Part shown: positions 1 to 11,918 of the stretch, piece by piece
Layout of the letters: every line of letters starts with the position of its first letter
Position numbering within the stretch: the first letter of the stretch is position 1
Assembly (NCBI GenBank): GCA_025991245.1
Contig: BQMJ01000002.1
Location: 299,175-363,174 of the forward strand
Length of the DNA stretch: 64,000 nucleotides
Source of the DNA: Galdieria partita
Taxonomy: Eukaryota; Rhodophyta; Bangiophyceae; Galdieriales; Galdieriaceae
Direction: 5' to 3'
Made by a program: the position numbers and the translations under genes
The notes under the pieces: generated by a model
Told to the model about the DNA's origin: nothing
Database searches by the model: none
What the model saw: the letters and a program-made list of their open reading frames with translations, nothing else

Positions 1-829
1 GTGGGTAACATGAACTCACGTGTTTCTCAAAGAGTGACCAACTGTTTTGGAATCAGGGACAACAACGACCCTATTTGGCTAGTATGTGTGATCGTCTGGA
101 CGCCGCAGAACAGTGGAGAAATCAAGTTCTACGAGAAATTAGTAGAAGAGTGGTTGAAATTCAAAATAGTAAGTTGCTCTCCATTCAAGGTGCGTTTGCT
201 AAGCTTCTGTTGAAAAAATAGAGGGCTTGGGTGAAAGCAAGATAAGAGACATCAATGACCAAATCAACAAGTTATTGAGAGAAAAGTATCACTGGGAGAG
301 GAGAATTAGAGAACTAGGTGGACCCGATTATTCTCGCTCTGCGTTACCTGTTGGAGAAGGTGAAGCCATCCAGATTCGAGGTAGCAAAGGTTATTATTAT
401 TTTGGTGCTGCTAGAGAACTTCCAGGGGTTAAAGAGTTGTTAAAAGAGTCCTACTCTAGAGAAGAAAGGAAACGTAGCAGAGCGGAGCTTTACAAGTGTG
501 TAGATGCTGAATACTATGGCTTTTTGGATGATAAAGATCCCAATTTAGAGCAATTAGAATATAACGCTGAGGTCGAAGCTCGAAAAGCATTGGTAGAAAA
601 ATGGGAAACGGATCATATGATGCCTCCGGATTCTACAAAGAGAACTCAAGTCGATTTGGAAGAACTTAGTGAGGAAGATGAACCGGAAGAAGCAAGTATA
701 TTGTTGAAAGATGAAAACGTATTCCATAAAGTAAAGCCAGGACACGAGTCACAAGTCGAACAGCTAGTTCTGGACAGAAAGAAGCGTCAGTTGCTTGAAC
801 AAGTTTTAAATGATGAGGAAGGAGAATGA
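1..829 (+). CDS. ISY1: Pre-mRNA-splicing factor ISY1 homologue (3' part)
   Basis: ISY1 is a spliceosome-associated (NineTeen complex-related) protein acting in the nucleus. The gene is cut by the left window edge. An intron ends at 56, then exons 57-168 and 222-829 join across a 53-nt GT-AG intron (169-221). The joined protein reads RPYLAS near the left, then the conserved stretches AAEQWRNQVLREIS, IRDINDQINKLLREK, HWERRIRELGGPDY and YYYFGAARELPGVKELL, all diagnostic of ISY1. The C-terminal third is acidic (LEELSEEDEPEE) and ends in a basic/helical tail, as in other family members. The first codons and N-terminal helix lie outside the window. The identification rests on several conserved blocks in order and is secure; the exact left exon edge (intron start at 1 or 5) is inferred. 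Confidence 0.93.
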
Positions 830-973
830 AGCCAATCTTTGCATAATAAGGCATAATGGATGGAAGCAATGAACTTTTTATGATGGATAACATTTTAGGA
901 GCGCCGAGTAGAATGGGTTGAAAAATGCTGAGATAGTTTGGCGCCTTGTGAGTTCAATTGTTGGCTTCATATC

Positions 974-1282
974 ATGAGTAAAGAAAAGCACCATATAGCT
1001 CAATTCGAGAGACATACAACAACACAAATACTTCGTCTTGTCAAGGAACCTTCTATGGGTTTGTACTACACAACTGAGCACTTGAGAAAGCGAGGTATTC
1101 CTCAGTTGATTTCTCTACAAGACAAACTAGACGCAGTTGTGAACCAAGAAGAAGAACAAAAAATAGACTGTCAGTCTATACTGGAAATATTGGAAATGTT
1201 TCCCAAAGCTGGAGAAAGGCTGGATTCAAGTGTACGAAAGTTGGAGGGGTTGCTTGAGCAATCCAAGCGGTTAAACAAGTGA
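974..1282 (+). CDS. BORC complex subunit 8 (BORCS8/MEF2BNB)-like protein
   Basis: This is a 102-residue intron-less ORF, with ATG 974 chosen as the first methionine (MSKEKHH). The central motif LVKEPSMGLYYTTEHLRKR followed by IPQL matches the EPSxxLYxxxEHxRxxxPxL signature of BORCS8. The C-terminal part (LDSSVRKLEGLLEQSK) matches the family's DSS...VEGLLKQ segment. BORCS8 is a small helical subunit of BORC, which couples lysosomes to the Arl8/kinesin machinery in animals; its role in a red alga is unknown. Length (~100-120 aa) fits the family. It lies 144 bp downstream of ISY1 on the same strand. The assignment is by remembered family motifs without an alignment tool, so moderate confidence. 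Confidence 0.7.
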   Translation: MSKEKHHIAQFERHTTTQILRLVKEPSMGLYYTTEHLRKRGIPQLISLQDKLDAVVNQEEEQKIDCQSILEILEMFPKAGERLDSSVRKLEGLLEQSKRLNK

Positions 1283-1572
1283 TGCGAAAGTTTTTGCAAG
1301 ACTTTTGTAAAGAAACAAGATTCTTATGTCTCTTAGAAGACACTGTCCTTCCATATAGTTATGAACATTACATCTAACGTTTGGGATATGCAAGTTGAAG
1401 ATGCTAATTGTTGGTTAGCAATAGTCTCTCTCAATCATAGTCAGCCACCTACGAGTATCGTCGTAGCACAAACCTGACTACTCAGGACAGTTCAAATATC
1501 TTTGACTGAATAATAAATGGATGGAAATGAATCGCTTCTTCAACACGGACCAGATTGTGAATCGTTGGGGTG

Positions 1573-4500
1573 ATGCAGACTTGTTTTGTTGATATTGGAA
1601 TATGCAAACTCTGCAGGAGGAAGATCCCGTTAAAAAGACATGAGCATTTACTTGTGGATAATCGGAAACGGCCCCGTGGTTTGTCTTTTCCAATATTTGT
1701 CAAAGTTTCTAGGGAACCTTGTGTTGTTTCCCAAAAATTTGCCATTCATGATGATCACAAGGTTCTGCAGACGTGTTCCACCTTGATTACTTTTCAAGAT
1801 GCTATTTTGAAGTTAAAGGAATACTGGTCTACACAGGGTTGTTTAGTATGGGTCCCATATAATACCGGTATGTTGAGAGTCAATCACATCAAGCTCTTGA
1901 GAGACTGAGAAAAGGATAGAAGTAGGAGCTGGTACAATGAATCCTGCGACTTTTCTTCGTGTACTTGGTCCAGAACCATGGAGAGTTGCCTATGAAGAAC
2001 CTTCTATCCGTCCTGATGACTCACGTTATGGTGATAATCCGAACCGTGTACAAAGACATACACAGTTCCAAGTTATATTGAAACCAGCACCTGAAAACGC
2101 ACAGGAACTTTTTTTAAATTCTTTACTTGTTTTGGGGGTTGATGTTGAATCACACGATGTACGTTTTGTTGAAGATAATTGGGAATCTCCTTCGTTAGGT
2201 GCATGGGGTCTCGGTTGGGAGGTTTGGTTGGATGGACTAGAGATTACTCAGTTTACATATTTTCAACAAGCTGGTGGCTTTAGTTTGGATCCTGTCTCAC
2301 TGGAAATTACGTATGGTTTAGAGAGAATTCTGATGAGTCTTCAAGGTGTATCCCATTTCAAGGAAATCCAATATAACGGTTTGTTTTCCTACGGTGACTT
2401 ATTTTTGCAGAATGAATACGAAATGAGTCGATTTTACTTGGATGAAGCAGATGTAGCAAGACACAAGACACTGTTACAACTGTATGAGGAGGAATGTCGA
2501 TATTTACTGAAGAAACAATTGCCTATTGCAGCGTATGATTTTGTTTTAAAAGCAAGTCACACGTTCAATATATTGGATGCCCGAGGTGCTGTTGGAGTAA
2601 CAGAGCGTTCTAAAATGTTACAAAAGATTAGAAGCTTAGCATGCGATGTTGCTTCGACTTGGCTAAAAGTGAGAGAATCACACCATTTTCCTCTCCTTAA
2701 AGAAAGAGACGCTTTAGAAAACAGACGGAGCAATAAGATACCTCATTTTGCGAACACTATCCTAGATTGTGATACGATCACAAAAAGATCCATCAATAAG
2801 GAATATGACTACTTTGTACTTGAAGTAGGAACTGAGGAACTTCCAAAGGATGCTATTCATCTTGCCAAAGTTCACTGTGAAGAGGCATTTTCTAAACTTC
2901 TCGTTTCGAACAGATTAAACTGGCGAGGAAAGATATTATGTGGAGTAACTCCAAGGCGAATTGTATTGATGGTACCAGAACTAGCAACCTCGCAAAGTCC
3001 GGAAAGTAAGAAATTAAGAGGTCCTCCTGCAAAGATTGCCTACAAGGAGTCAGGAGAGCCTACAGAGGCATTGTTGGGATTTTGTAGAACTCACGGAATC
3101 TCTGTTTCTTCGGTGACTGTGAAGCCTGATGGAAAATCAGATTACGTGTTTGCAACTAAATATGATAAAGGTGTTCCAACTATTGAAATGATGACTGAGT
3201 TATTGCCTCAATTTTTACAGTCTTTTACGTTTGCACGGTAATCATTTTCATTTTCTTTTTTATCTATTAAACTTTGCCTTCTTCTTAGGACAATGAAATG
3301 GAATGATACTCTAGTTAATTTTGCACGTCCGATACGATGGTTGTTTGCTATGTTGGGACAAGAAATCATTCACTTTCGTTATGCAGGAATCGAGGCAACC
3401 CATTGTACATTTGGTTTCCGTTTTCAAACCAAGTCTCCGTCTATTGTTTTGAAAGATGCAAAAGATTACCGGTCCACCTTGGAAAATCAAGGAATCATGC
3501 TTGATCAGAGTCAAAGACGAACATTTATATGGGAACAAGCATCGGCAATTGCAAAGAAATTAAATGGGAAGTTGCTACCAAGCGACAAAGGACATGAGGG
3601 TGATGATTGTCTCCTTCAAGAAGTCAGTTGTTTGGTTGAATGTCCTGTAGTATCTTACGGTCATTTTGATGAATCTTTTCTTAGTCTACCTAGAGAAGTG
3701 TTGATTACGGTCATGAGAAGGCATCAACGTTATTTCCCTGTACAGTCGATCAACAATGATCAGATGCTCCCTGCTTTTATTTTTGTTACTCAATCGAGGA
3801 AAGACGTGGACTTGGTTAGAAAAGGAAACGAATCAGTTTTAAGAGCTCGATATACCGATGCAGAATTCTTTTATAGACATGATTTGATGCAGTCTTTTAA
3901 TACTTTTCGGCAAAAGCTAGGAGGTTTGATCTTTCAAGAGAGTTTAGGAAGTATGTTGGATAAAAACCTTCGATTGGAACGTATGGTAAGCAGTTTGAGA
4001 GACAGAAGATTAGGAATTTGTTAATGACACTGTATTTCTTTCTCAGGTTTCTGTATTGCGTGATCAACTTCAACTCACGGGGGAAGAATTTCGAGACTTG
4101 AAAACTGCAGCAGAACTATGCAAGGCAGATTTGGCTAGTAGTATGGTGATTGAGTTTACATCTCTGGCTGGAGTGATGGGAAAATATTATGCACTAGAAA
4201 AAAGTTATCCAAATGCAGCAGCGATTGCAATTGAGGAGCATTATTTACCTCGTTATCATGGAGACAAGTTGCCATCTTCCAGAATTGGAGCTCTTTTAGG
4301 TATTATTGATCGTGTTGACTCGTTAGTTGGTCTCTTTGCAGCTGGCTGTATTCCTAAAGCTACTGCTGACCCTTTTGGACTTCGAAGAATGGCATTAGGG
4401 CTTGTTCAAGTGTGCATATCGCATGAGATGAATGTGAGTTTGCGTTATTATTTTGAAATTGCCTCCCAGTTACAACCAATTGCTGTTTCCTGTCAAGTAA

Positions 4501-5048
4501 TTGATCAAGCCTTGAGTTTTGTTATGAAAAGATTGGAGACTTGGTTGATAGAAGATGAAGCAACATGGGAAATTGCGAATCATGAAGCTGATATAGTTCA
4601 AGCAGTATTGGCAGAACAATCGAGTGGCAATCCGTTTCAAGTAATCAGCACTTTGAAGCAGTTTATGAAGGAACGAGAGAAGCCGTACTTTGAAAGTGCT
4701 GTTCAGGCTTATGCTCGAGCTGCCAAGCTTCTTCTTTCTGTTGGTATCAAAAACTTGTCTGAAGTACCGGAGACACCTGATCCGACATTGTTTGAAACGA
4801 ACGAAGAGAAAGATCTTTATTATATCATTTGCAAAGATTACGAAGCAATGAAACATCATCGAAACAACACATTGTCCAATATTTTGGAAACTCTAGCGCG
4901 ATGGAAACCTTTTATTGATGTCTTTTTTGAAAATGTTTTTGTCATGTCTTCAGATGATCGTATTCGTTGCAACCGAATAGCTCTGTGTCGCATGATTACG
5001 AAAATTGCCACTGGAGTTATCGACTTTACTCAATTGCGTGCTTTGTAA
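1573..5048 (+). CDS. Glycine--tRNA ligase, bacterial-type alpha+beta fusion, organellar
   Basis: Four exons (1573-1867, 1920-3237, 3289-3985, 4047-5048; introns of 52, 51 and 61 nt) give 1103 residues. After an N-terminal extension of about 75 residues that looks like a transit peptide, the GlyQ-like alpha domain starts with FQDAILKLKEYWSTQGC and includes NPATFLRVLGPEPWRVAY, the class II aaRS core (QRHTQFQVILKP) and LEITYGLERI. The GlyS-like beta domain begins at EYDYFVLEVGTEELP and continues to a C-terminal helical/DALR-like region ending LCRMITKIATGV. The enzyme charges tRNA-Gly in plastids and/or mitochondria; plants have the same fused form (EDD1). All three introns restore frame exactly. 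The start is the first ATG of the open frame and is the least certain part. Confidence 0.96.
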
Positions 5049-5202
5049 GACACCAAAGCTATCAGTAATAGATCCTCAAATGTCTTAGGAAGTCTAATCC
5101 ATTGCAACTTTCTCAGAGGCCTGTAAAGAGGATGAGTTGTTCAGGTTTGTGCCTATTTTTCATTGATAGCAAATTGGACGAATCGTTATGGACTCTATTG
5201 GA

Positions 5203-5848
5203 TTATGTTGCTGTTGTGAAAATTTCCTTGAGAGTACGTTCCATTCTTTCCAAACCGTTGCGTATTTCAAGAGTTACTTTTCTTGTCATTTGTTCCAACT
5301 TGTTAACAACCATTTGTGAACAAGTCCATCTCCCCCAACAGTGCCTCCAGTCATGATAGGCGTTGAAAGTTTCTTTGGGGTTTCTTCTTTTGGCTGACTT
5401 GCTTTCTGCACTGTAGCCTAAATTATGGCTACTAGTATTATGGAAACGTGGCATCGAACCTTGTGTTTTTGTTTGCGATCGTTTCTCTGAACTGGTTTCC
5501 ACAGTTGCGTATGATTTCCACTTGACTTTTGTTAGATCCACCCACTCGGAAGGTGTGCTTCCTGTCAACTTTTCCAGTATACTACTGACCTTCTGGAGGC
5601 CAATGTATATATATGTATTCTTGGGTAGTTGGAAGAGGAGCTGCCCAAACCTAACGATGCTACTTGCTAGTCTTGTTGTCAAGTAATGGACTTTTCTTTT
5701 GCGTTCGAGTACTGTACTAAATACATTATGACTTCCTTGCTTCGATGGTCTCGTCAGCTGCCTCTTTCATCAACTGAGCGTGTTGCACTATCCAGTCACT
5801 TGCAGGATAGATATTCAAGGTTCCAGTGTTTTCCAGCAACAACTGCAT
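5203..5848 (-). CDS. Unknown protein with helical, coiled segments
   Basis: Not recognised. On the minus strand, exon 5848-5733 (starts MQLLLENTGTLNIYPASDW) joins exon 5671-5203 across a 61-nt GT-AG intron with phase preserved, giving 194 residues. The N-terminal half is helix-rich (VQHAQLMKEAADETIEARK, then LASSIVRFGQLLFQLPKN). The middle is basic and low-complexity (SESKSAKRRNPKE) and the end is a probable helix (MTRKVTLEIRNGLERMERTL). No signal peptide or membrane segment is evident. A TATTGGGAAGAT stretch just upstream of the ATG follows a TAG, so a further 5' exon is possible. It is convergent with the GlyRS gene (155 bp between stop codons). The segment around AYHDWRHCWGRW looks unlike the rest and may hide another intron. 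Confidence 0.5.
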
Positions 5849-6149
5849 ATCTTCCCAATACTACTCATTCAAGTATTTGCCACTTGTGATCCCTTTTCAG
5901 GAAGATTAGGATTTCACCCCATCATACAGTAGCCTTGAACTGGTAATATAAAGAACCACCCGTTTACCACAGTGAAATACAACTCAAAACATGTCTTTAT
6001 ATTGTTCAAGTAAACGCTTTTTAGGACTTTCATCCTACTACTATATCTCTCTCTCATTGAAAAAACCATACTCCAACTCTTTCATCCATACATCTCAACA
6101 GTGGCTCCGTTCGTATTCATCCTATTTCTACAACATTCTCCCTTGTGTC

Positions 6150-7034
6150 CTACAAACTGGACTCTTGATCGTCACTGCATGTGCGACTCGACTCCATGGG
6201 TGCAACTTGAACCTCTTGCTGGCCACCATTTGTCTCATCCACCGAAATCCTTGCATTCTCTTCAGGTACTAAACCCAGTATTTTCAATACCAGTGAAACC
6301 TGAATATCACACGTCAGTCCCCCATTCTCATATCCTCTCTCTCTCTCTATCTTACCGGTGAATATCTACCCGCCAACGGTGACATGAGAAATAATAAAAA
6401 CAGTTTCCAAAAACGCAACATTTTCTCCACCGTTCGTATGAGAGGTTGAAATAAACTGCTTTTCGGTGCCACAAAACGAAAAATTTCCTACCATGGTCAA
6501 CAAAACCGACCGCACACCTCTATTCTTTCTACTTACTTGCTTCAACAGTCCCAGTATTTGTACCAAACTAAAGATGCTGTCAAACACGAAATGTAGGTTT
6601 CGCATGGTTTCTTCCATCAAACCTGAAAACCGAGCAAACACTTGCATAACATTTTGTACTGAAGCCAGCATGTTTTGGCCTGGAGAAAATAAATTCTGTA
6701 CCAGTGGGTTGTTGTTGAAACCTGGCAAGTTCGTGCCGGGGTAGAAAGTTGAGCCGTACTGGTTTGCACCCCCATTGTAAGAATAGGGAGAGAATCCGGA
6801 AGAGTAGGGATAAGCACCATAACCTGAAAAAGGAATGTTGTTACTCCACCCTGAACCCAGCCGGGAGAACCAAGAACCATAGTTGTTGTAGCCAAAAGGG
6901 GTTGTTTCCGGTGCAAAAGAGCCTTGAGGTCTATTCCATTCTTGGTTTCCGTATACTGGAGGAACATTCGTTGTTCCTTCATTTCTAGGATATATTTCGG
7001 GTACTTGACTTGAGTCACCGTTTCTCACGTTCAT
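6150..7034 (-). CDS. PEX13: Peroxisomal membrane protein PEX13-like
   Basis: Three exons (7034-6511, 6455-6356, 6299-6150; introns 55 and 56 nt) give 257 residues. The N-terminal half is rich in Gly, Tyr, Asn and Pro (WFSRLGSGWSNN, GYGAYPYSSGFSPY), followed by helix-rich membrane segments (NVMQVFARFSGLMEETMRN, FDSIFSLVQILGLLKQ) and MLRFWKLFLLFLMSPLAGRY. This order and composition match plant-type PEX13, a peroxisomal docking-complex protein for import receptors PEX5/PEX14. There is no SH3 domain, as in plants and unlike yeast/animals. The first intron choice (donor at 6510) is an inference: the frame is also open without splicing, but splicing gives the more hydrophobic, family-like continuation. 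The short acidic tail ends DDQESSL. Confidence 0.7.
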
Positions 7035-7151
7035 GATTGATGTGTTGTCTCATTTTCCCCAAAAGGGCTTTACACATCCGAGAAATGGGAGAAAGATAAT
7101 GAACAACTCTATTTTACAGAAATATTCCATCCATCACAAAAACAATATACT

Positions 7152-8767
7152 CTAAGCTTTACTACTTGATGCTTCAAACGAGGTCTTTGTTGTTTCTGGT
7201 TCAGGAGTATCAACTTGGCTACTGTGATCAACTGACTCAGCTTTGACTGGGGGTGACGAAATACAATGACGAAAGATAGGCAATTTGCTCATACGTGCTT
7301 TGGTTTGATTCAGATTCTTCTTCGCAATGGTATACAATGGATACTGAAACAGTTCTTGAATAGCTTCCATTTCGACACCTTTGGTTTCGGGAATAAACAA
7401 ATAGATAAACAAAGTGGATAACAATGTAAACCCGGCAAAGAAACTGAATGCTCCTTGTGCATGCATCGACTTGAGCATCGTAGGCCAGGAAAACGAGACG
7501 ACAAAATTCAACATATAACTAATGAATGAATTCATCGTTAGACATTGGGAGCGAATATACCACGGATAGATTTCAGCTACAATGACCCAAGGAACAGGAC
7601 CCAATCCGGGCCCATAAAAGAAACGAAATAAGAGAGTACCCGAAATATTCAAAGCTTCACGAATTTTAGTACCTCCAAAAAAGGAGAAACCGCAAACCCA
7701 TAGCATGATGGAAAGAAAGGGCATGGTGGTCAATAAAAGAAATCTTCTTCCAAATCGGTCGATAAGCCAAAATGTAGGAAAAGTAAACAACACGGTAGCA
7801 AAGCCCAATGCCACGCTTACATCAATACTTCGAGAAGCCGTCATTCCAGCAAGTTGTAACACATAGTCAAAGTAGAACATCACTGCATTCACACCACAAA
7901 ACTGTTGAGCAATTTGAAGTGCGATTCCCAACATAACGGGACGACGAGCACTTGGCTTTTCATACATGGTGCGAAAGAAACCAGGCTGTACCTTCATAGT
8001 TTCTCTTTCCTTTTCTAAAAATTGGCGCATGGTATCAAAGTCTTGTAATGCCGCTTGTTCCGAGGACCTCAATTGAGTTAGTGACTTCCATGCTGCATTT
8101 TCACGACCTTTTGCCAATAGCCATCTGGGTGACTCTGCAGCAAAGAATAGGCCTATTGTCACCAATGCAGCCGGAACGATAACGGAAGCAAGCATAAAGC
8201 GCCAACCGTGTTCTACATGTACAAATATGACATCAACGACAAGACCTACAAAATAACCGAAAGCATATGCCAGTTGGTATACTGAAGTGAAGACTCCTCT
8301 GATATCAGTAGGCGCACATTCTGCCAGGTACATTGGAATAGTGCTAGTCATAATACCAAAGCATATTCCAAGAATCAATCTTCCCAATAAAAGCACTCCC
8401 CATATATTTGCGAAACCTTCAATCAAACCTGCTGCAATGGCGTCTATACCACCAAAGAACATTGCCCCCTTCCTTCCGACGTATTGATTCAGTACTGTTG
8501 ACCTGGACAAAAACAATGAGTTGGTTTAGTCCTATTTATGTTTTTCTGTCCTCACAAAATGGCGCCAACGAGTGCTCCCAGCAAAGTAGCTGCAATAGTA
8601 AGACCTTGAAGAGAAGTATCAAGGTTGAACCTCGTGATAAAGAATAATTGTGCTCCGCTAACCAGTGCAGTATCTATTCCAACTACACTTCCACCCAAAG
8701 TACATACAACTAATAATACGTATAGCTTGGGAGGTAAACCCATTATTTTCTTGACAAAGGTGACCAT
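7152..8767 (-). CDS. MFS sugar transporter (SP family)
   Basis: Exons 8767-8556 and 8502-7152 (53-nt intron) encode 520 residues with about 12 hydrophobic segments. Family signatures are present: YVGRKGAMFFGG after TM2, LLLGRLILGICFG, the PESPRWL-type AESPRWLLAKGR after TM6, IAQQFCGVNAVMFYF in TM7, DRFGRRFLL between TM8 and TM9, PWVIVAEIYPWYIR in TM10 and FIPETKG at the end of TM12. The protein should be a plasma-membrane hexose/polyol:H+ symporter or facilitator; substrate cannot be read. The C-terminal tail is cytosolic and Ser/Glu-rich (SSQVDTPEPETTKTSFEASS). It sits close to another sugar transporter (12183-13875) and an amino-acid permease, forming a small transport neighbourhood. Confidence 0.95.
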
Positions 8768-9357
8768 GACACAATACCCAAAATGAACTTTTGCCGTTCG
8801 TCTTCGATTCTTCTTCTGTTGTGCAAGGATCAGGTAGGTTGTCTATTGGACGGAGTGACCTGGGAGAACCAACCGGCCATCCTTTCCCAACAAAGAGACA
8901 TCCCTATTCCTCCTATATTATCTCACTCATCTCTTCAGCCACAGGTTCCTCCTCTTCCTTCCTCCTTTCTCTTCCCATGAACATCATCATTCCTACTCCT
9001 ATCTTTACTTCCTTTCTTCTTTTCTTTCTCTCTTCTACTATTCTTGATTATTCCTAGCACACTCCCAGAACTTGAGGAGGAGTGGATTGGGCGATAGTGA
9101 GTTGATAGAGGTAATATATTTTAAGGAGAAGAGGAGGGATATGGTATTGGCACTTTGTGGATGTGGTATGGTTATTCTTGTTTGTGAGTAGATATCAGTG
9201 GGAAATTCCAATATATATGTTGTGAATATCTAACACTCTATTGGATCATCCATATATATATAGTATAGTATAGGGTGATATTTCAAATACAATTGTCCTT
9301 ATCCCTTTCCGCATTATTTGACCGTTTTCATGGCTATGAGCTGTCCTCTCCCACGAC
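8768..9357. promoter_or_regulatory. Divergent intergenic region with TA-rich tracts
   Basis: This 590-bp spacer separates the start of the minus-strand sugar transporter from the start of the plus-strand gene at 9358. It contains a pyrimidine-rich block (about 8880-9055) and TA repeats near 9210-9275 (ATATATATAGTATAGTATAG) about 90-150 bp before the ATG at 9358. It probably carries both promoters, but I cannot point to a defined element. The long ORFs through it have no conserved features. Confidence 0.4.
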
Positions 9358-10188
9358 ATGGAGGATTGGGACACCATTCCATATGAACCGTTTGAAAGAA
9401 TGAGTGATCACCCTAGTTTTCACAGCTGGTCTCCCTTATGTCTATTGCTAAAAGAAACAGATAGTTATCACAAGGGTGTGGAAGATGTACAATCTTCCAG
9501 TAAACTATTCCAACAACAACAAGTATCCAAACACACCAAACGTTGGTCAACCGGCCCTTCTTTTGTCAAACATTGTGAACTTTTAAAACGACACTCCTTA
9601 CCTGCCGTTCGTCCTTCTGATGATAGTTCACAGTGTTTCTTACAAAAGTGTCAACTCCATGATACGTTTTCTCAAACCGCAACGTCGGAACAATTAGAGA
9701 AAACCACGCGTAGTTTAAGCGAGTTCATGGAAAGTGCTTCGGAAGACGGAGACTCTTTATTCGACAACGAGTCTCCCACTCTACTTGCAAAGACACAACA
9801 ACAACTGCAACAAGAGTGGGTATGCAGTCTCCAACCGTTGTATAAAGCACAAAGTCCTCCTTCAGATATTACCCAGTCAGTAGTTTCCAACAATACGCAA
9901 AGTCCTGTTCCCAGTCTATTAAGTGAAACCGAGTTGCCAGATTTTGGAGAAGATTTTGTCAACGTGGAGGAAGAAATGGTAGGTTTATCGTGCTTTTCTC
10001 TCTCTCTTCATTGTGATAGAGTTTGTCTGTAGTGGAGTGCAGATGATTGGAAATATTTCAAAGTTGCAGAATGGGTTTTACAAAGTTGGAGATATTGTTT
10101 GTTGAAACACAATGAAAGATTTTCCTATCAATTGCCAAGTGACGATGAAGGGTGCAAGTTGGTAGATATTCGTCAGTTTATTGACTAG
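9358..10188 (+). CDS. Unknown Ser/Gln-rich acidic protein
   Basis: Not recognised. Exons 9358-9978 and 10033-10188 (54-nt GT-AG intron, phase 0) give 258 residues. The protein starts MEDWDTIPYEPFERM, is rich in Ser, Gln and acidic residues (LSEFMESASEDGDSLF, AKTQQQLQQEW), and has no membrane or signal segment. The C-terminal exon is more ordered: WSADDWKYFKVAEWVLQSW followed by RYCLLKHNERFSYQ, a Trp/aromatic-rich helical segment that could be a conserved module. It lies between transporter genes, facing the amino-acid permease tail-to-tail (209 bp between stops). Splicing is supported because the second exon continues the frame to a stop. Confidence 0.6.
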
Positions 10189-10397
10189 GAAACCTCTTTT
10201 GTGTCGGTTGCAAACAACAAGTATGCATGAAAAAAGCAATGTCACTTTGAAATGGAGACAAGAATGATATATATATGATTAGGTCAATTGTATAGTTTGG
10301 AATTGTTGTTGCCTGTCTTGGCATTTCAAAACAAAGTGTACAATACGAACGAATAACATATGCCCTCACTTTATCCAGCAATGTTTGTGACAGTCTC

Positions 10398-11918
10398 TTA
10401 TATTCTCCTATCACAAGAAAATGGAAGACCGTGATTAGGAACCGCTTGAATAATGCTATAGATCCCCGCATAGCTACCCAAACCAAGCAGTGCGCAACCT
10501 ATCGCGATACAACTCAAGGCAAGTATCCAGTTCCACCAAGAAGTCTTTTTCCTAAATTCAATCAAATACATAATCGCAGGCATTCCAAAAGTAGTACTGG
10601 AAGATACCAATGCAGCAATCAAACCAATCAATTCATTAAAGAATGGAATCAAAGAAGCAACAATAAAAGCCAATCCATATACGGAAGCTGACCATATTAA
10701 ATAAGATAGTCTTTGAGTCCACGAGTGATCATCAAATGTTCGTCTACTCCAGCATTGGAACCATCTTTGAAAAGCTCTCGATAATACTGTGCCTCCCATA
10801 ATACCTGGACTTATCACGTGAATGATCAACATGACATTGGCTGCATCTCGAATAGCTGAATGATTCAAGCTCAAAGTCACTGGACTTTGCAAGACAGTTG
10901 TATTACCCAAATACACATACGCAAAAGATGCTGTAAACATGCATAATACATAACCAACCAATTGGGATGTCAAAAGTGCTTTAGGAAAGTCTTTGACATC
11001 TTTCATTTCTGCCATGATTTCATAAAATATCAAATGACCTGCAAATGCAAATACGATATCTGTCATAGCTACAGTTCCTGCAACAAATCCTGAACCTGCA
11101 ACATTGGTATAAGCTCCTGCTCCAACAGAAAGCTTAGGTACTTGACTCAATGTCAACACAATAGGAACCACGATACAAATCATGCTAATGACTGCAATCC
11201 AAGAAACATCATGAAGACTTCTAACTTGACCTATAATAAAAAAGACAATAAAGGATATCACGAACCAAACTTCCACACAAACATGATGACCGGCAAACAA
11301 ACTATCCCAGGATAATGACATGGTCAATATATCAGCCGTAAGAATGCCAAAGAAGTAAGTGTAGGTAAGTCCTCCACCAATATATTGGCCTGTTTTACCA
11401 AAGAACTTGTAAAACATAGTGGCATAGTTTCTTATATGAGGATATTTCAAATGAAGATACCACATATAATAGCCTGTAACGGTAGTTATGAATACTATAG
11501 AGAACAATAGCAAGCTACCAGGTACCCATCCCAAGGATACAAAAGCAGATGGAAGAGATAATACTCCCACTCCAATAAGATATACCATCATTAAAAAGGA
11601 AGTCATGAACCAATGAGTTCTTCTTGGAGGTTCATATGCGTCTTGTTCACTTGAACCAGCACCATTGGCTATTTCTTCATCTTGCCACTCTTTAGAAGGC
11701 TTTATGGCTTCTTCTATTTCTTCTTCTGTATCTTCAACTCCAGAGGCACTAATAAAGTCAAAGGACTTTGGTCTCCAGTGGGTAGACTCTCTGTTACCTG
11801 TTTTAGAAGCCTTCTCTTCATCCAACTGAAATTCATTGCTCAAGTTGTCAATGGGTGTATGATGTAAATGGGTAGGGGATCTTCTAGGAGACTTGACAAC
11901 CTTTTCGCTTTCCTTCAT
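10398..11918 (-). CDS. AAAP/APC-type amino-acid permease (Aa_trans family)
   Basis: ATG 11918 gives 506 residues; the frame is open up to an ATG at about 12047, but the chosen start matches the N-terminus of the neighbouring sugar transporter (see findings). After a ~130-residue polar cytosolic leader, about 11 hydrophobic segments follow, beginning HWFMTSFLMMVYLIGVGVL and LPSAFVSLGWVPG, the TM1 pattern of Aa_trans (PF01490) proteins. Other matches are GLTYTYFFGI, the central AMTDIVFAFAGHLIFYEIM (equivalent to the FAYxGHxxxPE region) and GMPAIMYLIEFR near the C-terminus. Expected role: proton-coupled amino-acid uptake at the plasma or vacuolar membrane. No intron is evident. It is divergent from the sugar transporter at 12183 with 264 bp between start codons. 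Confidence 0.9.
   Translation of the reverse strand: MKESEKVVKSPRRSPTHLHHTPIDNLSNEFQLDEEKASKTGNRESTHWRPKSFDFISASGVEDTEEEIEEAIKPSKEWQDEEIANGAGSSEQDAYEPPRRTHWFMTSFLMMVYLIGVGVLSLPSAFVSLGWVPGSLLLFSIVFITTVTGYYMWYLHLKYPHIRNYATMFYKFFGKTGQYIGGGLTYTYFFGILTADILTMSLSWDSLFAGHHVCVEVWFVISFIVFFIIGQVRSLHDVSWIAVISMICIVVPIVLTLSQVPKLSVGAGAYTNVAGSGFVAGTVAMTDIVFAFAGHLIFYEIMAEMKDVKDFPKALLTSQLVGYVLCMFTASFAYVYLGNTTVLQSPVTLSLNHSAIRDAANVMLIIHVISPGIMGGTVLSRAFQRWFQCWSRRTFDDHSWTQRLSYLIWSASVYGLAFIVASLIPFFNELIGLIAALVSSSTTFGMPAIMYLIEFRKKTSWWNWILALSCIAIGCALLGLGSYAGIYSIIQAVPNHGLPFSCDRRI

Noticed and set aside
8783-9057. Overlapping Ser/Pro/Leu-rich ORFs upstream of the 9358 gene
   Set aside because: They come from a pyrimidine-rich tract in the intergenic region; two frames are open together, typical of low complexity.
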